From: Styela clava
Lineage: Eukaryota; Chordata; Ascidiacea; Stolidobranchia; Styelidae
Length of the DNA stretch: 64,000 nucleotides
NCBI RefSeq assembly: GCF_964204865.1
Contig: NC_135259.1
Span: 19,664,974-19,728,973, forward strand
Reading direction: 5' to 3'
Of the stretch, positions 31,420 to 41,617 are shown piece by piece; position 1 is the first letter of the stretch; each line of letters begins with the position of its first letter. Under the pieces are notes generated by a model. That model was given only the letters and a program-made list of their open reading frames with translations. It was not told where the DNA came from and did not search any database. The position numbers and the translations under genes were made by a program.

Positions 31420-34400
31420 ATGGGAAGGTATGATGGTAGATTAAGAAAAGAGAGAAAGACAAGTACAATACAACACAATGAAGTTTCTTCTAAACAAACA
31501 ATTAGGAATAACATTAAAACCATCTTGAAGAAAGACGCGAGTTTACTGACGAAAAACGAGAAAGAACTACTGACTAAAAATGAAGATTTTGTTCAAAAAT
31601 TGGATAAACATCAAAAGGCAGCGACTCTCAGAAAATCCAGACTTTTGGAGATTGAAGATGACGCTTGTATTGTGATGGAACAATGCAAAAAACTTGCTGA
31701 GGCGTTAAAAACGAACAAGCATGTGATTGTATACACGGGAGCTGGAATGAGCACTTCAGCGAATATCCCGGACTTCAGAGGTACGGAAGGAGTTTGGACC
31801 AAGTTGAGCTCAAATGTGAAAATCAACCTTGAGCATAGCTTGACTAAAGCGGAACCCACTGTCGCTCACATGGTACTGAAGAAACTGTATGATGAAGGTA
31901 GGTGGGCTTTTAAATATCCAGTTTAAATAAAATTTGAGGTCAGGAATAAAAATAATGATTTATCTAATCTACTGTTGTTATGCAAGGTGCCCAAAAAATT
32001 TCGCCCGATTTTATAGTAATTACAATTGTAGTTCTCAATTATCATACAATAAAATTTATTTAAACTCACGATTAGTATTGCTATAAAATTAGGCAAAGTT
32101 TTCTGGACACCCTGTATATAGGCTACATATTGGAATAATTCATTCGAACAGTTTATTTCCATATATAACGTAGAGCATGTAAAATAATGTACCTATATTT
32201 AATATATTTTGAACTCCCTGAAAAATTGAAAATGGCCAAGTCATAGTCTATGTTTAGTCATAACACCTGTGCAATAAAACTTGAGTTGTTGTTGTTGGAT
32301 TGTTTTCAATGTACAACGTTATTTTGTTTTTCCATATTATTTGTAAGGAGTAAAATACAAAACACATATTTGTTTTAAATCTCAGGAATTGTGAAACACA
32401 TAGTGTCTCAAAACTGTGATGGACTTCATCTTCGTAGTGGTCTTCCTCAGAATGCATTGTCTGAAATCCATGGAAATATGTATCTAGAAATTTGCACTGA
32501 ATGTGATAATAAGGTATGGATTGTTGGAAATAAATATTATATTGAAACTTTTGTACCTTTACCTAATGCTGTTGATGTTCCTGAAACTGTTAGAAGCCTA
32601 AGAAAAACATAAGTTTTTGTAGTGAATTGGTCATATTGAAAATCGATGAAATAAACTGAAATACATTTTTGAGCCACTCGAAACCAAGCCCATTTTTTGC
32701 TGAAAAGTGATTTTTTAGTAAGATATCTGATTCCGAGATATAAGAAATTACTATAGAAACTGCCAGAAGCACAATACAACTCAAATTTCTAACTTCCAGT
32801 AAATAAGGAATTGGATTTTGAATATACACATATGGATTTACTCAAAAATCATCAATAAATAAAAATAATATACTAGTAGTAAAACAATCTCAAATTTATC
32901 GTTGGTTCAGATTAAAACCTCATAATCTCCCGAACCAAATGCATCCTAAAATAATATCTCTCAAAATAGAATAAAGAATACTTTCTAAATTAATTTATGT
33001 TCACAATCATAACAAAACTATTTATTCGAAAAGAAAGTAAATATTGATCATGTGATGACCATGACCACTATATAAAAATCATTGCTATTTCATGTGTTTC
33101 TAGATTTATCGCATTTTTGATGTGACTGAAAAGACTTCTCTTCGTCGACACAATACCGGAAGGATTTGTGAATCATGTCAGGAGGAGTTGAAAGATACGA
33201 TTGTTCATTTTGGAGAGAGAAGCAAGTTAAGGTATTTACGAAGTGACATCTTTTACAAAATAGAATTCTCTTCAAGAATATGCTATTTAACTATCCAACT
33301 GTGCGTGCTTTCTCCTTGTTTGGAGTGATGGTATGGAAACATATCGTAAAAAATTGTGACCAAAATCGACGGACCAATTTTTTAGTTCACTTATTGGCTA
33401 TGGGGGAATGAGAACTTACATAATAACGTTTCAGACTCATCGATATGGCTTAGACATGTGGTTTTTGTTTTAGTTTTTTTTGAAAAAAAAAATCAATTAC
33501 TCAGATGTTAAAAAGCAATCTGAGAAGAGAAAGACTAATTATATCATATGACGAGCCATTCCTTTCTCATATTCATATGTGTGCAGCACTAGTGTGGAAA
33601 TAGCTATTCAATGTGTACTCCCGTAGTATATGTACCAGGTTAGGCCATAATTTTATTCCAATTTTCCCTTATTTTAGTTCTATTACGAGTTCGGGGACTA
33701 GTCAAGTGACTTCCGTAGTATTTGTTCTTGAAATTATGGCCTAACCCCAAACTGAAAGTATATTACTTTCTGCTGTCCGCCATCTTGGTTCACATACTAC
33801 GGGCGTGCCATTTATTGGCTTGTCCCTGTCAACATAGCACATGGTGCCCCCATTATTCAGACAATCAATGTTTAATATTATCATTGATTTTAGGTGGCCT
33901 CATAACTGGCAAGGTGCTGTTGAAAATGCTGAAAAATCAGATTTGATTCTCTGCCTTGGTTCAAGCTTGAAGGTTCTCAGATCTTACAAACATTTGTGGA
34001 TGACTGACAGACCGAAGCATAAGCGACCACAACTGTATATCGTTAACTTGCAATGGACACCCAAAGACACTCAGGTAAGAATATGAAGTATTGTTTTTCT
34101 TCAAATCTGGACTCCTAATGAATGGAGCAAAACTCCAGTGGTTCTCAATCTTCTACTGACTGAGTGCCACTTTGTGTTTTTTACTCTGATAGCGTACCAC
34201 CGATAACTTCCCAGCTTTTGGAGCGTGGAACAATGGCACAGTAAACGTGATATGGGAGTACTTTATATTGTGGCACTACATCTATTTTCAGAGCTTCTCT
34301 TAGAGCACAATGGAAAGAGAAAGCGTTGCTGGCTGCTGCCCTATTTTAGCCATCTCAAATTATTCAAAGATTCTCAGTGACCACACTTACCACTCGCATA

Positions 34401-35230
34401 GCACAGGTTGAGAACCATTGCTTTACTCAAATGCAACTCGATATCCCACGAAGTGTGATTAGCGGTGTAATGGCGAGCGTCTAACGTAGGCTTACCATAT
34501 ATACCATATATAGGCTTACCATACCGAGACTATGCAGATCGGACAAACTTTGATTTAGATTCTGAAACTTGAAATATCTGAAACTCCTGTCATATCTTTG
34601 CGAGTGGATACCGGGTATCTAATATAGCCATGAATTAGTTTGCACGAGGGGTCGCCAAACATCTTTTATAAGATTCATAGGTAAATTTGATGCTTCTATT
34701 AAAAAAGTGAATTCTCGTGATTTTTATGTTTACAGGCTTCTATGAAGATCCACAGCCGAATAGATTTTGTCATGGAAACAGTATGCAATATACTTGGACT
34801 CTCTATCCCCACCTATTCCAGTGAACAGGATCCTCTGTACTCTCTCGCGACACCTAGCAACTACGAAGGACAGAGAATGCCCATACCTCATGCTTTTGTA
34901 GAAAAATTCAAAAGTTCTAAATTACTTGAAAGTGCAAATTTTACTGCTAAAAATGAAACAGAAAGCACCTTAGAACATTTTCAGTGCACCAACAGCATAG
35001 ATCCTGTTATTAAAAATGAGTTTGGAACTATAAAAATGTTTTCAGAGAAAGCCATACTACCTCATACCCCTTGCACAACAGATGACAACCCGACGCAGTA
35101 TTCTCAGGAAAGTGATGTGTCTTCCACCTCAACCAATGCAAACAATGTACCAGCATGGTTCGGAAAAGGCGTAAAGTCAAAAATAAATTCTATCAAGAAA
35201 AAGAAAAGATGGAAAAACAGGAGAAAATAA
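31420..35230 (+). CDS. SIRT7: NAD-dependent protein deacylase sirtuin-7
   Basis: Five exons, 31420..31897, 32386..32513, 33104..33231, 33894..34074 and 34736..35230, join with matching phases (1, 0, 2, 0) to 469 residues; human SIRT7 has 400. Residues 1-100 are basic and charged, as in class IV sirtuins. The Rossmann core has [17 protein letters not shown] for NAD binding, [14 protein letters not shown], the catalytic His in EIHGN, and zinc ligands CTEC and [20 protein letters not shown] and [11 protein letters not shown] follow, all SIRT7-specific in form. The tail keeps AWFGKG and ends in a Lys/Arg-rich segment, a likely nuclear or nucleolar signal. The family deacetylates H3K18 and promotes rRNA transcription. 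The N terminus has a small duplication ([15 protein letters not shown]). The C-terminal linker is longer than in vertebrates. Introns contain several transposons. Confidence 0.97.
31981..32116. mobile_element. Tc1/mariner-like MITE in SIRT7 intron 1 (136 bp)
   Basis: TGCAAGGTGCCCAAAAAATT at the left pairs with GCAAAGTTTTCTGGACACCC at the right. TA lies at both edges. AGGGTGTCC termini are typical of mariner elements. No transposase. Confidence 0.65.
33615..33809. mobile_element. Family Z element in SIRT7 intron 3
   Basis: GTACTCCCGTAGTATATGTA at the left; CGCCATCTTGGTTCACATAC and then GGGCGTGCC at the right. It combines one short-type and one long-type end. No clear duplication. Confidence 0.7.
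34136..34420. mobile_element. hAT-type MITE in SIRT7 intron 4 (285 bp)
   Basis: CAGTGGTTCTCAATC at the left pairs with GGTTGAGAACCATTG at the right. Flanks CAAAACTC and CTTTACTC agree at 5 of 8 positions. Confidence 0.8.
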
Positions 35231-35315
35231 TATTTTTGTGCAGATATGTCTCTCGCCCATTTGTCAACCTATCTTCCCGCACTCAGCATATCTTCATCTC
35301 TTAGCATTGGTAGTA

Positions 35316-35455
35316 GCTGTTGTATATTTATCCCAGGGGAGAGAAAAGAGGATACGACGGCTTAATCATATGGCGAACCACGGCCTCTCGTCCAGTTACC
35401 AGTTCATGTCGGGTATGGGATTAGTTAGCCATTATTTGTTTACGAAAGCTTGTTA
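35316..35455 (-). mobile_element. SINE fragment downstream of SIRT7
   Basis: The reverse complement of the 3' half of the SINE at 37245-37596: ATTTATCCCAGGGGAGAGAA, then ATGGCGAACCACGGCCTCTC. It probably lies in the SIRT7 3' UTR or flank. Confidence 0.7.
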
Positions 35456-35789
35456 GTTCTCTTCCAGCGAATTATCCGAGGAATTGATATCATGACCCTG
35501 TTCTCAGTGCTTTACATTGAGAACAATTAACAATAGCGTAGAATTTATCATTTGCCTTCACAGAGATAAAATTTGATAAAACTTAGCATATGGCAACCTC
35601 TCGCTCTGTTACCTGTTCGAATATAGGGATAGTACACCAGTTTATTCATATTTAAGCAGAATGTTGAGCATTCCATCATTTTTAATATCATCCAGTCAAT
35701 TTGCGAACACACTCAGGATATTCAGCTGTGTGATACTGATAGCAAGCGTGCCCTCAATGCATATCATGCTGAACTCCTTGCAGCTGCAG

Positions 35790-35945
35790 GGTGGTTCACG
35801 TAACTGTTATAGCTTCTTTTACCATCAAGTGGTCCATGCATCTGAAACAAATAACTGGCCAACTAATCCCATACCTGACATGAACTGGTAACCGGACGAT
35901 AGGCCAGGGTATATGTGATTAAGTGGTCTTCTTGACTTTCCCCTC
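35790..35945 (+). mobile_element. SINE fragment, forward
   Basis: GGGTGGTTCACGTAACTG through GGTAACCGGACGATAGGCC and CTTTCCCCTCCCCC; the tRNA head is missing. Confidence 0.65.
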
Positions 35946-36332
35946 CCCCTTTTACCAATCAACATTTTTTCAATATGCATCAGCTCAGGGATGAATTTGT
36001 TTTACAACCTTTTTATATTAAACAGAATAGCATTTTATTTCTTGTATGTAGGACTTTGATTAAACCAGGGTTGATAACAGTGTGTTTAAAACCTTTATTC
36101 GTTTTATCTTTTATTTTATTATTTATCATTCCCTGAAATGGTCTTATAATTTTCTGAGCCTGGTAATGGTACGGATTTTAATGAATAAATAATGTTTTGC
36201 ATTCCCCACAGTCAAAAAATTGCAAATGCTGATTTATTCAAGTTTATTTCTTTCTGTCGTACAAAAATACCAAAAAAGGTGATCATGATTTTTATGGGTA
36301 GGGAAGCCAGCTGACTAAAGGTGGCTATAGAG

Positions 36333-36493
36333 CAAGGATGGGCATAGACTGGCGGGCTATGTAAGTGTGACTTAAAAGTTACATTTTTGAACAATATTTA
36401 CATTGTTGCAAAAGTAAAAGACAATAGGCCTCATGTCAAAACTAAATTAATCGCGCAATCTTTGGCCAACGGTACATAGTTTACCCATATCTG
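36333..36493. mobile_element. hAT-type MITE (161 bp)
   Basis: CAAGGATGGGCATAG at the left and GTTTACCCATATCTG at the right. Flanks CTATAGAG and CTATAGAC agree at 7 of 8 positions. A deleted relative of 6833-7135. Confidence 0.8.
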
Positions 36494-36554
36494 CTATAGA
36501 CCTACTGCACACAATTTTTCTGAATCTGATTAAGATAGGATTCTACATCTGTAT

Positions 36555-36870
36555 CTCGGGAGAAAAGAGAAGTTTATACGAGGGCTTAAAAGTATGGGTA
36601 ACCGAGCACTCTCTATGTCTGAAATTTTTTCAGATGCGTGGACTTGATAGTGAAGGGAGCCATAGCGACCAGCGTTTTCGTGAACCAGGCGCATCCAACG
36701 AGGGAGCGGACCCGCTCTGGGTAATCGGAGGTAGATGAGGAGTGTGTTCGTGATGCACGATGTGGCCTAAGTTTTAAATATTCATCCAGGGGGAGAAATA
36801 ATCCGATAAAGACTTCTTAAAAATGCGGCGAACCACGGCCAGTCCATTTCGGCTGTATGATTAATTAGCC
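36555..36870 (-). mobile_element. Two decayed SINE fragments
   Basis: CTCGGGAGAAAAGAGAAG to about 36740, then CCAGGGGGAGAAATAATCCG to 36870. Both match the SINE 3' half in reverse. They form part of a SINE cluster at 35.3-37.6 kb. Confidence 0.5.
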
Positions 36871-36912
36871 AGTTATTTTTATTTTCAGATGCATGAAAAA
36901 ATATTTTGCTAT

Positions 36913-37631
36913 CTTGTTTCCCCGAAAATAAGACCTACTCTGAAAATAAGCCCTGGTCTGACTTTTAAAAATGATTTTAATATGAGTTCTCCCCTTAAAA
37001 CAATACCTACTCAATAAAGCGATTTTTTTTACCTATTCGATAGCAAGAAATCTTTCTCCTATACCTTAATCATATATGTTTTGCAGTTATTTGAATGAAA
37101 ACTTGTTATTCATGAGTAAATAGATATCGGTTTTCTTATTTGTATATTTAAAAATCTCGTAGTGTTTTTTTTTCTGTTAAATGAAAATATAAGACATCCC
37201 CCATAAATAGGCCTTAGTGTTATTTTTCAAAAGAAAATTGAAACGCGCGGCGGTGTGGCTCAACGGGCTAAGCGTTAGGAATACGCTCGCCACCGCACCT
37301 CTAATTACTCTGCGTGGGTTCGCAGGTTCGAATCCCATGCAGGGGTGGTTATGTGCGAGAGGATTGCTGGACTCCTCGCCGTCGTTGGGTGGTTCACGTA
37401 ACCGCTGGTCGGTTACGGCTTCCTCCACCACCAAGTCCATGCTTCCGAAAAAAAAAAAAAACAATACAGTAAAAAACTAATCCCATACCCGACTTGGAAT
37501 GGTAACCGGACGAGAGGCCGTGGTTCGCCATATGGATAAGCCGTCTTATCGGCTTTCCTCTCCCCCGGGATAAATATGTAAATCCTATCCTATCCTAAAC
37601 AAGACCCCGTCTTATTTTCGGGGAAACACGG
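36913..37631. mobile_element. TIR element split by a SINE
   Basis: CTTGTTTCCCCGAAAATAAG at the left pairs with CTTATTTTCGGGGAAACACG at the right, about 22 bp. A 352-bp SINE is inserted near the right end. The element at 60537-60732 shares the CCGTGTTTCC end and is flanked by TA, so the family is Tc1/mariner-like. Confidence 0.75.
37245..37596 (+). mobile_element. tRNA-derived SINE (best copy)
   Basis: The head GTGTGGCTCAACGGGCTAAG is the A box and GGTTCGAATCCCATG the B box, about 60 bp apart, as in a tRNA. The body contains ATTGCTGGACTCCTCGCC, GGTTCACGTAACCGCTGGTC and, after a short A-run, GTAACCGGACGAGAGGCC. The tail is TAAATCCTATCCTATCCTA. Pol III transcription is inferred. Other copies lie at 18.2, 35.3-36.9 and 46.3 kb. 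Confidence 0.9.
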
Positions 37632-37715
37632 TAGAAGTTCCAAGCCACCATTAACCAATATTTATAACCCTACTTGAGGCTGTCACTATATCTTTCAAAA
37701 GTGTGTTGTCTTGTA

Positions 37716-38694
37716 GGGGAAGGTGGGGTACGTTGGGACATGGGGCACAGTGGAAAATCAGCTATCACACTGATACTATATCCGCAATCCTGTCCGCGGC
37801 TCGATGTTCCAATCCGCCCTTCGGTGAGTTACAACGTCCCCGCGAACGGACAACGGACGGGTAGAGCGGCGCAAGCTATGGGGTGAAATTGGTTTTGGGA
37901 GGTTGAAAAAAAAATTTCACCGTTCTAGTTTTTTTCTTTTTTTTAGTTTAGCCTTTCCAACGAGACAAACCATCGTCTGATATTCTTTAGCTCTCCACTG
38001 TAAAATATTCCTAACGTTAGCCATTGGCTGTGCCTTCCGAATTTTGCCGTGGGATGGTCTGAAAGTATTTGTTTCCTATGGGGAACAATGAACCGGGGTT
38101 CAGTGGGACATGTCCTACAGGGCACAATTCGACAGTGTTTGATACAATAAGTGCTTAGAGACTTAGAGATGCGTTATATTTTGTGTAATATAATGGTTTC
38201 TTTCAACCCAAACCCATGGCCCAATATGGAATATATTCGAGAATCGATAATATTTCCAGATTTAGATTCGAGGGGGGAAATAATCAAATTGTTTTGCAAA
38301 ATGTTTTGTCAAAATATCTGAACTATTTCAGTTGAACATTGATTTTAAAAATATTAAATCTTCAAATTCGAAGTTTCCCCGTACTTTAGACGATTATGCT
38401 GATTAATTGCTTATTTTTAAGGGCAAACTTCGTTGAATTTTGACAGACTGACCCATTGTGCCCCAGGGTCTGACCGATTGTGCCCCACAAGTGGGGTACA
38501 GTGGGACACTTGACAGACGTTTTTCAAAGCCTCTTGGTAGTAAGATGTGTGTCGCAAGGGAATTTCTTTGTTGCTGAATAAAAAGTACATTTACCCCTCT
38601 ATACATTAGTCCCGCAAACTTAAGAGAATATGCAGAATTAACGGCTCAAAATATGCAAAAGAAAAAAAGTGTCCCAACCTTCCCCACTTTCCCC
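37716..38694. mobile_element. 979-bp TIR element flanked by TA
   Basis: GGGGAAGGTGGGGTACGTTG at the left pairs with CAACCTTCCCCACTTTCCCC at the right. TA lies at 37714-37715 and 38695-38696. Inside, GTGGGGTACAGTGGGACA and TTGTGCCCC motifs recur as subterminal repeats. No transposase ORF; superfamily uncertain. Confidence 0.75.
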
Positions 38695-38696
38695 TA

Positions 38697-39222
38697 AATA
38701 TTATAATCCAATTCTATATTTTTTCCAAGTAAACTTAAGTACCGTAGCCTTGCATAGACTTATTCGAATCGAAAGACGCATAAACACGTTGTATAAAAAT
38801 GTTTTGACCGCTAGAATAGTTTTTGAAATCTGGCATCACTTTAATCAAGGTCTTAGTTTATCTATGTACTGGATTTCCTTGTTGTTACGTCATAAATAAA
38901 AAGTAACGAATGAAAAATAAGCCATTTCATTTTGATAAAATTATTGCGTGGAGGATCGTATGGCTAACTGTAAGTACAAATACAATGGATATTACTTTAC
39001 CCTGTTGCCTATTTTGGATATAAACGCTCTGCGGGAGCATTCTCAGAATAATTTGACCTCGAAATAAAAGTGCAAGATACTCGGATTTGATTCGTGAGTA
39101 AAAGTAGACTATATTTTCGAATGTGTTACCGGTACTGGGAAGTAGGAACTGACAGTAGGCCTAATGAATCGTACGTAACCAGAGCGTACTTCGGGTATAT
39201 GAAGCAGTGTCATTAAAGCGAC
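38697..39222. other. Intergenic, nothing recognised
   Basis: AT-rich sequence between two transposons; no supportable gene. Confidence 0.4.
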
Positions 39223-39438
39223 GGCGCTCCATGAGAGGGTGTTTACCAATATGAAGGTAACTAAATTTGTTCGCCTACTTTACATCAAGTTGTGTAAAGA
39301 TAAAGGGACTGATTACTATGGGCAGGGTGTGTATTCACTTGACTAACACAGGCAGTCCCCGAACTCGTAATAGAACTAACATATGGAAAATCGGAATAAA
39401 ATTACGGTCTAACCTGGTACACATACTACGGGAGTACC
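39223..39438 (+). mobile_element. Family Z element (216 bp)
   Basis: GGCGCTCC at the left, GGGAGTACC at the right. Flanks AAAGCGAC (39215-39222) and GAAGCGAC (39439-39446) agree at 7 of 8 positions. Confidence 0.88.
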
Positions 39439-39529
39439 GAAGCGACAGTAATAAATAAAAATCTGAGCGCAAGCTGTTTCAGCCCCAAACTATTTCAGTC
39501 GACGCCGTCACCTAGTCGTGGCGTACAGG

Positions 39530-39600
39530 AGCGTAGCCAGGAATTTTCAAGAGGGGGAGGGGGTCCTGAAGTTGCGTCCTTTCACTCCGAACTTATGGAA
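39530..39600. repeat. Fragment of an unclassified transposon
   Basis: AGGAGCGTAGCCAGGAATTT followed by a G-rich run is typical of the end of a DNA transposon found in many animals. The other end was not found. Confidence 0.35.
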
Positions 39601-39873
39601 GACAGATTTCTGAGCGAAGTTGTGGGCGGGCATTCACTGAAGTGCCAGGAGTTGCTAAAATTTTATAAAATTATGGCTTACATTGCGCGATAGCGTAGCA
39701 ATTGACCCGAGATTTATAACACTTAAAATCAAATCAATACGATCAAGAAAACAGCTAAGAGTAGTGAATTCCACATACATAAAGTGTGGGTTATGGCCGG
39801 TGTGTCTAAAATGGCTACATGTAATGATATACCAGTTTAATAAAGCCCCGTGGACTGACGTGGTAGCATAGGT

Positions 39874-40189
39874 CAGGGCTACTCAACTGGCGGCCCGCGG
39901 TCCGAATCCGGACCTTTCGAGTATTTGATTCGGACCGCACCTAATTCTTTATTTTGGACCATTAGCATCACTTTTAAAGTTTCATTTTATAAAGTGACTT
40001 TTATTGTTTCGAATATATATGAAAAAATCTATAACACCATAACAAACAAGCTTGATTAGCTAATAATCATTAGCCGGTCGAGGAAGTGTGCGTTTGAGGA
40101 TGCCGAAATATAATTTGTGAAAACACCGGCCCCAAATAATTTTGAAGTTTTGTATGCGGATCTTCGATAAAAATAGTTGAGTAGCCCTG
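39874..40189. mobile_element. hAT-type MITE (316 bp), perfect duplication
   Basis: CAGGGCTACTCAACTGG at the left pairs with AGTTGAGTAGCCCTG at the right. GCATAGGT is repeated exactly at 39866-39873 and 40190-40197. A young-looking insertion. Confidence 0.93.
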
Positions 40190-40197
40190 GCATAGGT

Positions 40198-41617
40198 TAC
40201 CTGATTAACCTCCAGTCCAAACAAAAATGTACAAAATTAACCTTCAATAATAAGCCAATCACAATAGCCACAAACTGAAAGTACAACAAGAAAACAGAAG
40301 TATATTGTTTCAAATTTGTTAAATACAATAAAAATATTAACATATATTGCAAGTTCACAGAAAATAAAATGAAACTATTAGCGCCTGCGCAAAAGATAGG
40401 CTAACTCTGTTTACAAATGAAAAAACGCTATCTCATGGTGAGGAAAAGTAAATAAAAAATAACCTATTACTTACTGCCTTTAGTTTTGATAAGGGTTAGA
40501 ATCTTTTCTAGGTAACCTAGACCCTGTAGCCGTTGATATTTTTCTAGAATTTACATCCGTCATTTACCAAGAATAGAATATAAGAGCCGAACTGGCGTGA
40601 TAGTTGATTTTTACTGTTTAATAATTTGGTCTATACTTCGCTCTGAAAATAGATCTGGACAAGTATATATCAATTCGCTTACTTAGTGGTAATGCCGAGT
40701 TTAGAAATATATTTGTATATTATACGCTGTCAAATATAAACGTCCGATTGCAGAAATTTCGTCGACACTTTAATCTATGCATTATATTTATACTGTTCAA
40801 TGATACATTTGCATATAATATATATCATAAATAGTTCAACCCAGTGAGTAATTAATAACGCAACGGAAGTTCAAAGAAATTTTGATGAATAATTATACCA
40901 TACTGGACTGCATTAGTAATTAATCTAGCTATATTGGCAAATTAGCTGAATCACGATGAAAATCAAGACATTGGGTTGCAAGGCCAAACTAGTCTTGATT
41001 ACTATTTTCGAGCTGGCGGGTTTTGTATAATTAATAATAATTGATTTCCTCACGCCGTTAGCCAAGAGTTTTAAAGCTCTTCAATGGGCGTTTAACTGAG
41101 TTCGCCCGTGTGGGAATATAAGTAAATTTGGTGCTCCTTCTTTATTATGTCTCGAAATCGCTGTCCTTCATGAACATTTATAGACACGCAGTTTCGATAC
41201 TATACAAAGCACTTTCAAGGGTTAAATACATGTATAGACGTGATCTATCAAAATGAGGCATACTTGTCTTCAAGCAATATGTAAAACGACAATTTACAGT
41301 GTGCAATGATCTCTTAGAACGTCATCAATCACGTGACTTGAGACGTTTGTTCATATTTGGCGATTGATTGCTTACATTTATATTTTAATTCTCTGCACAA
41401 CGTGAGTTTCTGTTTCCGTAGATACAACAAGATTCGTGTTAAAAAGGTATTCTTTTCCACGGAGTTTTACCACCTTGCAGGAATTGACCAATGCGGAACA
41501 AACAGCGCATGTTCAATCATTTTCTCGCCTCTTTTGAGGTTACTCCTTATGAAGCTTACGTAATGGCGTTTAGCAGCGTCTTCTGCTTAATCGCCGATTT
41601 TGATATTTCGATAACAT
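40198..41617. other. 3' flank of the CUB-like receptor gene
   Basis: On the minus strand an AATAAA (41146..41141) lies about 470 bp past the receptor stop codon and is the first canonical poly(A) signal. Otherwise nothing is recognised. Confidence 0.35.

Noticed and set aside
37177-37480. Two overlapping open frames on opposite strands
   Set aside because: Both are inside the tRNA-derived SINE, which is non-coding.
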